64,000 bases of DNA from CAVONB01 sp963697205 (GTDB lineage Bacteria > Pseudomonadota > Alphaproteobacteria > Rhizobiales > Hyphomicrobiaceae). The stretch is taken from NCBI GenBank assembly GCA_963697205.1, contig CAVONB010000011.1:184208-248207 (forward strand), in the 5' to 3' direction. Position 1 is the first letter of the stretch. Each line of letters begins with the position of its first letter. Of the stretch, positions 21,386 through 29,641 are shown in pieces. A model generated the notes under the pieces. It searched no databases and was not told the DNA's origin. It was given only the letters and a program-made list of their open reading frames with translations. Made by a program: the position numbers and the translations under genes.

Positions 21386-21842
21386 CGATCGGGTCAATCT
21401 TCACGCCACCTGCATCGTTCTGCACGGTCGCGCGGCCTTGATCCGCGGCGGCTCCGGCACTGGCAAGTCCGACCTCGCCTTGCGCTGCATCGGCCTCGTC
21501 CCCGCCCCGCCCTGGCCCGGTCCCGCCATGCTTCTGGCCGACGACCGCGTCGACGTGACCCGTGAGGCCGGCCGCCTGGTCGCCCGTCCGCCCGCCAGCC
21601 TCACCGGCCTCATCGAGGTGCGCGGCGTCGGCATCCTGCCCGTCCCCTATGTGGGCCGCGGCGACGTCGCCCTGATCGCCGACCTGGATGCGCCCGCCGG
21701 CCCCCGGCTGCCCGACCCCTGGCCCAGCGAGCACCTCCTCGGCATTTCCGTGCCGATCCTGGCGCTGCGGGCCTTCGAGGCCTCAGCCCCATTGAAACTC
21801 TTGTGTGCACTTGCGAAATGTAGCGTTGCATCGGCGCCATGA
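21369..21842 (+). CDS. hprK: Truncated HPr kinase/phosphorylase (C-terminal domain only)
   Basis: A 157-residue alphaproteobacterial-type HprK that keeps only the kinase domain and lacks the N-terminal half of the Firmicutes enzyme. P-loop GGSGTGKS lies at residues 27-34, followed by LLADDRVDVTRE, LIEVRGVGILPVPYVG (the HprK signature region) and LIADLD. It would phosphorylate HPr on the regulatory serine. No ATG suits the family alignment; TTG at 21369, overlapping the end of chvG and preceded by GGAGCGGG, is the best start. The order chvG-hprK-EIIA-HPr is the usual incomplete PTS regulatory cascade of this class. Confidence 0.85.
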   Translation: MAATPDDRVNLHATCIVLHGRAALIRGGSGTGKSDLALRCIGLVPAPPWPGPAMLLADDRVDVTREAGRLVARPPASLTGLIEVRGVGILPVPYVGRGDVALIADLDAPAGPRLPDPWPSEHLLGISVPILALRAFEASAPLKLLCALAKCSVASAP

Positions 21843-22027
21843 ACGCTAGGCAATTTTCGTCATGCCTCTTGCTCTTGGCTTAGGGCTATTCGATGTTGCC
21901 GCACGCTTTGACTCGTGATTCGAGCCCCTTCCGGGAGGCCGATGCTCCCGCCGGTGGTGACGGGGTCCATGTTGAGGTCACGCGCCGGTCGATGCCGCCG
22001 CGTCGCAGAGGTCGACAACGACAGGCA

Positions 22028-22432
22028 ATGATCGGTCTCGTCATCGTCACACATGGTGGATTGGCCGTCGAGTTCCGCTCGGCGCTCGAGCACGTTGTCG
22101 GCCCGCAAACGCGCCTCGAGACGATCTCGATCGGCCCAGACGACGACATGGCACAACGCCGCAACGAGATCCTGGTCGCCGTCCGCAACGTCGATGGCGG
22201 TCATGGCGTCATCCTGCTGACCGACATGTTTGGCGGCACGCCCTCCAACCTCGCCATCTCCGTCATGGAGGAAGCTAAGGTCGAGGTCATCGCCGGGATC
22301 AACCTGCCCATCCTGGTCAAGCTCGCCAGCATCCGCGGTGAGATGCCGCTCGCCCAGGCCGTGGCGCTCGCGAGGGACGCCGGCCGCAAATACATTAAGG
22401 TCGCCAGCCAGGAATTGACCGGCGAAGTTTGA
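22028..22432 (+). CDS. PTS EIIA component, mannose family
   Basis: A 134-residue soluble phosphocarrier. The phosphorylated residue is His9 in VTHGGLA; LLTDMFGGTPSNLAI and INLPILVKL are the typical EIIA(Man) elements. There is no EIIB/EIIC gene nearby, so it probably serves a regulatory rather than a transport role, as in other alphaproteobacteria with the HprK-EIIA-HPr set. Start at 22028 gives the family N-terminus (MIGLVIVTHGG). The 185 bases upstream, where rapZ is often found, contain no gene. Confidence 0.9.
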   Translation: MIGLVIVTHGGLAVEFRSALEHVVGPQTRLETISIGPDDDMAQRRNEILVAVRNVDGGHGVILLTDMFGGTPSNLAISVMEEAKVEVIAGINLPILVKLASIRGEMPLAQAVALARDAGRKYIKVASQELTGEV

Positions 22433-22441
22433 AGCGGCCAG

Positions 22442-22498
22442 TGACGCAAGGGATCTGACGCAGGGATCTGACGCAAGGGATCTGACGCAAGGCATCTG
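22442..22498 (+). repeat. Four tandem copies of a 13-14-bp unit before HPr
   Basis: The unit GACGCAAGGGATCT is repeated four times in a row with small changes (one copy lacks an A, the last has GGCATCT). It fills the 79-base gap between the EIIA and HPr genes, close to the HPr start. Function unknown; it may be slippage-prone or affect HPr translation. Confidence 0.85.
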
Positions 22499-22511
22499 GG
22501 GACGCGCGCGC

Positions 22512-22814
22512 ATGATGGACGGCGACAGTGGCAGTGTGAGACCGGAGGCTGTCGTCACGGTGCGCAACGTCAAGGGCCTGCACGCGCGTGCCTCGGCCAA
22601 ATTCGTCAAATGTGCCGAAAACTTCGACGCCAACGTGCGCGTCGTACGGGATGGGCAGGCGGTGGGCGGCACCTCCATCATGGGCTTGATGATGCTGGCC
22701 GCCGGACCGGGCTCCGTGCTGCACATCTCCGCCGAAGGGCCCGAGGCGCCGGAGGCCATCGAGGCGCTGGTCGCCCTCGTAGAAGATGGCTTCGGTGAGG
22801 ATTGCGTCGACTGA
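22512..22814 (+). CDS. Phosphocarrier protein HPr
   Basis: A 100-residue HPr (PtsH/NPr type). His24 in GLHARASAKFV is the PEP-dependent phosphorylation site, and Ser55 in GTSIMGLMMLAAGPG is the site phosphorylated by HprK, whose gene is upstream. Final helix PEAIEALVALVEDGFGE is typical. It completes the HprK-EIIA-HPr relay encoded in a row. Two ATGs are adjacent (22512, 22515); either could be used. Regulatory output in alphaproteobacteria includes ChvGI and carbon control, known from relatives and only inferred here. Confidence 0.93.
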   Translation: MMDGDSGSVRPEAVVTVRNVKGLHARASAKFVKCAENFDANVRVVRDGQAVGGTSIMGLMMLAAGPGSVLHISAEGPEAPEAIEALVALVEDGFGEDCVD

Positions 22815-22872
22815 GCGGCACGCTTCCAGCCGTTTTGCCGCGCGCTTCGATTCCTGTTGCCGACTCTTTCTC

Positions 22873-24351
22873 CTACTGTGTCAGCCGCGTCGTTGCGATC
22901 TCCAGGCCGATGTCGGTCAGCGCCTGGCGCAAGGCATGGCTGTCGCGCGCGACATAGTGGGCCCGCGGTGCGCTCGCGCAGTGCTCACCGAGCGTCACGC
23001 GCGCATCCGGATCGGCCACGAACGGATAAGCCACCGTGAAGACCTCGACACCCCGCGCACGCATGCCCGCGCACACCGCCCGGGCCTGCGCATGAGCGCT
23101 GCCGTTTGGTGATCGGCAGCCGTCGGGCGCGTCCTCGGCAACCCCGTCGCAATATTGCCGGTCGAACCGACCCGGCGAGATCAGAATGACGACCTTCCGC
23201 AGCGCCGCCGCCCCACTCGCGAGGCGGCGGCCGAGGTCACCGTAGCTGCCCCCCGCCGCGCTTTCCCAGACATCGGCCCAGCCGGGTGCCAGCGCATGCC
23301 ACGCCCAGGCGAGGCCAAGGTGCCCAGCCGCGCGCCCACCCGTCGACAGCGTGTCGAGCACGCGCGCGCTCTGGTCGACGTCCTCGGTCAGCGGCAGCAT
23401 CGCCTGCGCCGGTTGGCAGGTTCCGAACCGGTTCGGATAGATCGGCGTGAACGGCGCGGCGAGCGGGGTCCGGTCGCTCGCCGCGTCGTTGCCGTCCCGT
23501 TCGCTGGCGCACGTGCTGGCGGCCCGCTCCGGCCCGCGGCAGTCACCCGAGACACAGTCGACCAGCCGGCGTTGCAGCTTCAGGCAGCCGGGAAAGGGAC
23601 ACGCCCCCGGCCGCAGCGGTCCAAGCACCTGATCGGCGAACTCCCGCGTCAGCGCGACGCCCTCTGCGAAGGGAACCACGGAGGTGCGATGCCGGTCGCG
23701 GCGCGGGTCCGAAGCGGCAATGATGCCGAACAGGTCCTTCGCCGCCGCCACCGCGCCGGGCAACGCCGCGCCCATGTGCTCGGAGAGATCGAGTGCCAGC
23801 ACGATTTCCGTACGCGTGGCTCCCCCGCCGATGCTCGCCGCCGAACGGACATTGGCCACCTCCCGCGCGTCCAGAACGGTCAGCCGCGGGATGCCGACCA
23901 GCGTCAGCAACGTGGTCGCAATATAGACCGCCCCGCGCGAAACGATCTGCGTCGCTTCCTCGTCAGTCGAGAAGCGGATACCGTTGGTGAGACCTGGAAC
24001 GTGGGCGATGTTCGCCTCCAGGTACTGCTGCGCTGCCGCCACGGCACGCGTGCGGTCGCCATGGGAGACCTGAAGCGTGCGAGCGCCTCCCAGCAGCGCC
24101 GCGTCCAGCGCGCGAACCGTCTGGGTGCGCGCGGCGTGCCAGCGGGAAATGTCGATACCCGCGCCCGCGCACGTCACGAGCAAGCCCAGCACCACGGCGC
24201 CGATGACGGCCAGGCTGCCCTGCCGGCAGGCGCCGAGCCGCCGCGCGGCCGCCACCAAGCGCATCCCGGACGAAGCCGACAAAAGAAACCGCATGCGCCT
24301 TATCGGCGAGCAGTGTTTCCGCAGCTCCGCATCAACCCTCGACATTATCAA
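22873..24351 (-). CDS. TadG-like pilus-assembly protein with vWA-type domain
   Basis: A 492-residue protein. A TadE/G-like N-terminus carries a single hydrophobic helix at about residues 46-64 (GSLAVIGAVVLGLLVTCAGAG), followed by the typical DISRWHAARTQTVRALDAALLGGA element. After residue 180 a von Willebrand factor A-like domain appears (EIVLALDLSEHM, a MIDAS-like DxS..), and KVVILISPGRFD is a later strand. Cysteines are frequent in the second half (for example CPFPGC, CVSGDC), fitting an exported, disulfide-bonded protein. No other tad genes are in the window, so it may be an orphan. It is opposite in direction to the flanking PTS and ahcY genes. Confidence 0.78.
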   Translation of the reverse strand: MIMSRVDAELRKHCSPIRRMRFLLSASSGMRLVAAARRLGACRQGSLAVIGAVVLGLLVTCAGAGIDISRWHAARTQTVRALDAALLGGARTLQVSHGDRTRAVAAAQQYLEANIAHVPGLTNGIRFSTDEEATQIVSRGAVYIATTLLTLVGIPRLTVLDAREVANVRSAASIGGGATRTEIVLALDLSEHMGAALPGAVAAAKDLFGIIAASDPRRDRHRTSVVPFAEGVALTREFADQVLGPLRPGACPFPGCLKLQRRLVDCVSGDCRGPERAASTCASERDGNDAASDRTPLAAPFTPIYPNRFGTCQPAQAMLPLTEDVDQSARVLDTLSTGGRAAGHLGLAWAWHALAPGWADVWESAAGGSYGDLGRRLASGAAALRKVVILISPGRFDRQYCDGVAEDAPDGCRSPNGSAHAQARAVCAGMRARGVEVFTVAYPFVADPDARVTLGEHCASAPRAHYVARDSHALRQALTDIGLEIATTRLTQ

Positions 24352-24510
24352 CCGCCACCCCTAGCCGATCGTCGGGGCGCACCCTACACGGCGCGCGATG
24401 AGGTCGTGTTAAGTAGCGGAGTTGCATTGAGAATTATCGGTTTTTGCCGAGTCTGGGAAAGGTTTGCGCAAGATTCCACGCGGCGACTTATTCCCCCGCC
24501 CAGGGATCAA

Positions 24511-24534
24511 GGACATAAAGATGTGTTTATGTCC
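24511..24534 (+). promoter_or_regulatory. Candidate SAM/SAH-responsive (ArsR-family) operator upstream of ahcY
   Basis: A perfect 9-bp inverted repeat GGACATAAA / TTTATGTCC around a 6-base spacer, in an otherwise GC-rich region and 158 bases upstream of the ahcY start. Alphaproteobacterial methionine-cycle genes (ahcY, metK, metH) are known targets of ArsR-family SamR/SahR repressors that bind AT-rich palindromes containing ATAAA-type half-sites. The assignment to that regulator is an inference from position and symmetry. Confidence 0.55.
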
Positions 24535-24537
24535 CGG

Positions 24538-24566
24538 TTGCGTTGGCCCGGCCAGCCCGCTATACG
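24538..24566 (+). promoter_or_regulatory. Possible sigma70-type promoter of ahcY
   Basis: TTGCGT (24538-24543) and TATACG (24561-24566) are separated by 17 bases and begin four bases after the inverted repeat, a layout that would let a bound repressor block RNA polymerase. The match to consensus is only moderate. Confidence 0.35.
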
Positions 24567-24692
24567 AATGCGCGTTCCGGCGCGCGCCCTGAAGCGGGTG
24601 GACCGCGCTGTTGACCTTTCCCGCTGGTCGCCCGCGCCGCGCGCGTCCGGCCCCCCTCGTTTCTGACCCGAGCAACCCCCAGGACTGCCCAG

Positions 24693-26105
<1,413 letters not shown>

Positions 26106-26136
26106 GCGGCGTTGGATTTTTCGGACGCAAACAACA

Positions 26137-26168
26137 AAGAAAGCCGGCCCTACTGGGCCGGCTTTCTT
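26137..26168 (+). terminator. Strong hairpin terminator after ahcY
   Basis: A perfect 14-bp inverted repeat (AAGAAAGCCGGCCC and GGGCCGGCTTTCTT) around a TACT loop, 31 bases after the ahcY stop, with a T-rich right arm end. It lies between ahcY and the convergent RTX gene, so it can serve both. Confidence 0.92.
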
Positions 26169-26210
26169 GCTCTCCGACAGCGTACTTGGCCTACAGTCTC
26201 ACTCAATCGA

Positions 26211-27536
26211 TTAGGCGAAATCAAAGAACCCGGCGTTGGATTGCATATAGGTGACGCTTTGGTTCTCGATTGTGATCTCACCACTGAATCCGGTGGATGT
26301 AATCACCGTCCCGCCGGCGCCATTATCCGCAAAGTCCAAGTTCGCGTATGTCAGCCCCGCGAACGCGCTCAGATCGATAATATCGTTGCCGGCAAAGTCG
26401 GTGATGGTGTCGTTTCCGAAGCTGCCGGAGAAGACGAAGGTATCGGCGTGATCTCCGCCAGCGAGCGTATCATTGCCTGCTCCGCCGTCCAGAATGTCGC
26501 TTCCGTACCCGCCGATCAGTAGATCGGCGCCTTGGCCACCCAGGAGCATATCAATACCCTTCCCCCCATCAAGGGTGTCGTTGCCATCCCCGCCGTTGAG
26601 ATAATCCCAAGCTGTGCCCTCCCCACCGTACAACGAGTTGTTCCCGCTGCCACCATAAAGAAAATCCTGCCCGGCTCCGCCGTCCAGCGTGTCGTTGCCG
26701 TCGTTACCATACAGCGTGTCCACGTCGACACCGCCATCGAGAACATCATCCCCATATCCCCCGTACAAGATATCGGAGCCGCTCTCGCCAATGAGCGTAT
26801 CATTGCCGCCGGCGCCAGAGATAGTGTCGTTCCCTGTCCCGGCCTCGATCTTGTTGCCCGCGGAATTACCTGTGAGACTGTCTGCTTCGCTTGTACCGAT
26901 GATGTTTTCGATGTTGCTGATATCTATCCAACCGAAATCAGAGTAGGTGTCTTGCGCTCCACTCGTGCCAAGATTGATCGTCACGCCTGAGTTGATCGTT
27001 CCGCCGGTTTTCTGGCCCGTTCTAGAAAAGTCGACCGTATCAATGCCTGCACCGCCGTCGAGAGTATCACCAGCGGTCCCTACGGAGACACTTGCGACCA
27101 GAAGGTCGTCGTCGTTGCCCCCGTAGAGGGCGTCATTGCCTTCTTGGCCGTACAGTGTGTCGTTGCCATCGCCACCGTAGAGAGTATCGTTGGCGCCATC
27201 TTCTGAAAGAGCGGTGCAATCGCCATGGATCTCATCATCTCCGGCGCCACCATAGATGGTGTCCGAGCCATTGCCGCCCCATATTCTATCGTCATACGAG
27301 ACGCCGACCAGGGTGTCGTTGCTGGGATCGGCGGAGTTGCCGTAGATTAGATCGTTGCCAATTCCCAGGGTTCCTGAGCCGTCGCCAGAAATTTGATCGG
27401 CGCCGGAGCCGCCATAAATCACATCGTTGCCGCCATTAGCGACAACCGTATCATTCCCAGCTAGCGCAAAATAATATAATCCATCATTCTCAGCCGGAAT
27501 GAAAAGGAAATCGTCGCCAGAAGTTCCGCTTGGCAT
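26211..27536 (-). CDS. RTX (hemolysin-type) calcium-binding repeat protein, type I secreted
   Basis: A 441-residue acidic protein made almost entirely of Gly/Asp-rich nonapeptide repeats of the GGxGxDxLx type (for example YGGDGNDTLYG, DGGAGNDTLAGG) that fold as a calcium-binding parallel beta-roll. No enzymatic domain is visible. The C-terminus (DTFVFSGSFGNDTITDFAGNDIIDLSAF and the following about 50 residues) resembles the type I secretion signal region of such proteins. No ABC exporter is in the window. Base composition is visibly less GC-rich than the neighbours, which suggests later acquisition. It is opposite in direction to ahcY and to the second RTX gene. Confidence 0.85.
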   Translation of the reverse strand: MPSGTSGDDFLFIPAENDGLYYFALAGNDTVVANGGNDVIYGGSGADQISGDGSGTLGIGNDLIYGNSADPSNDTLVGVSYDDRIWGGNGSDTIYGGAGDDEIHGDCTALSEDGANDTLYGGDGNDTLYGQEGNDALYGGNDDDLLVASVSVGTAGDTLDGGAGIDTVDFSRTGQKTGGTINSGVTINLGTSGAQDTYSDFGWIDISNIENIIGTSEADSLTGNSAGNKIEAGTGNDTISGAGGNDTLIGESGSDILYGGYGDDVLDGGVDVDTLYGNDGNDTLDGGAGQDFLYGGSGNNSLYGGEGTAWDYLNGGDGNDTLDGGKGIDMLLGGQGADLLIGGYGSDILDGGAGNDTLAGGDHADTFVFSGSFGNDTITDFAGNDIIDLSAFAGLTYANLDFADNGAGGTVITSTGFSGEITIENQSVTYMQSNAGFFDFA

Positions 27537-27774
27537 AATGGCCCTCTCTAGAAGTCGAACGGGGCCGACGGAGCGTCCGTCGACTGATCTATTAATTATT
27601 GGTAAACCCTGTGGTGGAGTCCACCTTAAAAAAGATCATCGCTGCTATGCGGGGGGCATAGCTCGACGCGCAGACGCATACTCTTTGGTCGGTCAAATTT
27701 AAGGTTTGCCCGCCTAGAATCGCCCAATGCCGACGGAATGGTGTTGGCAAATCGACCGCGAAAGGGGTGCTGAC

Positions 27775-28935
27775 GTGGCTGACTATATTCTCGATGCCGC
27801 GACGCCGGTCATTGTGGGTACCGCGGGCGACGATACGATCACGATCGATGAGGGGACCGACGTCGAGCAAGGATTTGTCGACGGAGGCGAAGGATACGAC
27901 ACCTTGCGGCATGGGCCTGGTGGGATATCGCTGGCCAACATTCGAGTTGAGAACGTGGAAGCGGTCCGCTCGTCGTGGTTGTGGGAGACATCCATCGAGA
28001 AAGCTAACGTATTCTCGTATTTTAATGTGGATTGGCTGGAGCTGACCGGACCTGGCGGGCACGTCGACGTCTCGAATGGATACGTCGGATGGTTGGACGC
28101 GACCAAACTTTCGTCGGGCTTGGAACTTGTAAGCGATTTCACCCTCGCTGCCGAAGGCACGAGATTTGCCGATACGATGTCGGGCGGCGAGCGTGGCTAT
28201 AGTTTCTTTGGGCGGGGAGGCGATGACCACATTCAGGTGGATGTGGCCGGCATCCTCCAAGGTGGCGCTGGCCGCGACACCCTCATTGGCGGTGTCGGCA
28301 ACGACACCCTCAACGGTGGCTGGGGCGACGACTCCATGGCCGGCGGCACGGGCGACGACCGTTACGCCGTCGACAACCGCGCCGACATCATCGTCGAGCT
28401 GGCCGACGAAGGCACCGACACCGTTCGTTCGTCCGTTTCCTACGCCCTCGGCGACAACGTCGAGAACCTGGTGCTGATCGGGGCTAAGTGGCGCTGGGGT
28501 GATGGCAACGAGCTCGACAATACGCTGACCGGAAATTTCAATCGCAACGTGCTCTCCGGCAAAGACGGCGACGACACGCTCGACGGTCGTGGCGGCGCGG
28601 ACACGTTGTGGGGTGGCGCAGGTGACGACAGCTTCGTGATCAGCGGTCCGCTCAACGGCCGCAACGTCGACACCATCAAGGACTTCGGCAACTGCAACGA
28701 CGTCATCGTGCTGTCGTCGTCCGCGTTCACGGCGCTCGATGTCGGCGCGCTCGACGGAGCCGCGTTCGAGATCGGCGACGGCGTCGCGCACTCGGCCGAG
28801 GCACGCATCCTCTACAACACGGCGACCGGCGCTCTCTCCTATGACGCCGACGGCTCGGGCAGCGGCGCCGCCGTCCAGTTCGCGATGCTGAAACCCAACC
28901 TCAACCTCACCGCCGACGACTTCGTGGTGATTTGA
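27775..28935 (+). CDS. Second RTX-type calcium-binding repeat protein
   Basis: A 386-residue secreted-type protein. The N-terminal half (VGTAGDDTITIDEGTDVEQGFVDGGEGYDTLRHG, then a less repetitive segment to about residue 130) leads into RTX repeats (QGGAGRDTLIGGVGNDTLNGG, SGKDGDDTLDGRGGADTLWGG) separated by a longer VDNRADIIVELADEGTDTVRSSVSY insertion common in RTX proteins. The C-terminus (ARILYNTATGALSYDADGSGSG.. to LTADDFVVI) is the typical RTX tail. GTG at 27775 is chosen for its AAAGGGG ribosome site 7 bases upstream; an in-frame ATG lies at 27727. The N-terminal half is AT-richer than the C-terminal half, hinting at a composite origin. Confidence 0.82.
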   Translation: MADYILDAATPVIVGTAGDDTITIDEGTDVEQGFVDGGEGYDTLRHGPGGISLANIRVENVEAVRSSWLWETSIEKANVFSYFNVDWLELTGPGGHVDVSNGYVGWLDATKLSSGLELVSDFTLAAEGTRFADTMSGGERGYSFFGRGGDDHIQVDVAGILQGGAGRDTLIGGVGNDTLNGGWGDDSMAGGTGDDRYAVDNRADIIVELADEGTDTVRSSVSYALGDNVENLVLIGAKWRWGDGNELDNTLTGNFNRNVLSGKDGDDTLDGRGGADTLWGGAGDDSFVISGPLNGRNVDTIKDFGNCNDVIVLSSSAFTALDVGALDGAAFEIGDGVAHSAEARILYNTATGALSYDADGSGSGAAVQFAMLKPNLNLTADDFVVI

Positions 28936-29641
28936 TGGGCCATTTTTCCGGCTGAGTGTCGTGGATGGCCGCAAGGCGGCCCGGCCGGCGCGGGGGTGTG
29001 GCGCCCCTCTGACGAACCCCGCCCTCTCTCGGCAGGCGCAGCACCGCGCCGGCGGCCGGCTCCCCGCAGGGGTGTCGCCGGCGCAATCAAAGATGCACCC
29101 GCGCCTCCGGCGCACTCCCTTCGCACGGTTGCGGGTTGGCAACCGAAGCGCCACGAGGAAGGGGAGTCGGAAGCGCCCCTCTGACGAATTACGCCCTCTC
29201 GCAGCAGGCGCAGCACCCGCGCTTCCGGCCGGCTCCCCGCAGGGGTGTCGCCGGCGCAATCAAAGATGCACCCGCCCCTCCGGCGCACTCCCTTCGCACG
29301 GTTGCGGGTTGGCAACCGAAGCGCCACGAGGAAGGGGAGCCGGAAGCGCCCCTCTGACGAATTACGCCCTCTCGCAGCAGGCGCAGCACCCGCGCTTCCG
29401 GCCGGCTCCCCGCAGGGGAGTCGGAAGCGCCACCTAAGAATCGTGGCTCGAATGCCGCGGTTGCGGCAGCAAGCCCCGAAAATGCCCAAATCGCACCCGC
29501 GACAGCGCTGGTCAGATCAAGCGAACCCTTTCATAATCCTCAACGAATCATACGACTTAGACCTTGCCGCCTGCGCCCAATCCTCTGTTCACCCCGCGTT
29601 CTTGGCCGCCGGTGAGCCTCAAAAGCTCATACCGGACCCCG
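28936..29641. other. Intergenic region, mostly tandem repeat
   Basis: About 700 bases between the second RTX gene and the sensor kinase. The first two thirds are the 172/173-bp direct repeats listed separately. The frames that stay open across it are repeat-derived and have no family-like composition. The last 200 bases should hold the kinase promoter but no elements are clear. Confidence 0.6.
29001..29440. repeat. 172/173-bp tandem direct repeat, about 2.5 copies
   Basis: Units begin at 29001, 29173 and 29346 with GCGCCCCTCTGACGAA; the third copy is cut short near 29440. The second and third copies are almost identical over their shared length, the first has more differences. Each unit contains small hairpins (CCCCGCAGGGG; GCCGGC at both sides) and the segment GTTGCGGGTTGGCAACC. 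The function is unknown; it resembles intergenic repeat families rather than coding repeats or CRISPR. Confidence 0.9.

Larger units (their letters stand above)
24352..24692. other. Intergenic region with ahcY control elements
   Basis: About 340 bases between the divergent TadG-like gene and ahcY. No gene is supported. It holds the long inverted repeat at 24511-24534 and a plausible promoter just after it, listed separately. I looked for an SAH riboswitch fold here and could not recognise one. Confidence 0.5.

Noticed and set aside
19730..21397. A 555-codon minus-strand frame
   Set aside because: Antisense of chvG; no recognisable domain.
24535..24692. Possible SAH riboswitch before ahcY
   Set aside because: No conserved core or pseudoknot could be recognised; the palindrome at 24511-24534 is a better control candidate.
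29001..29440. CRISPR-like array
   Set aside because: The units are 172/173 bp with no spacers of constant size and no cas genes nearby.
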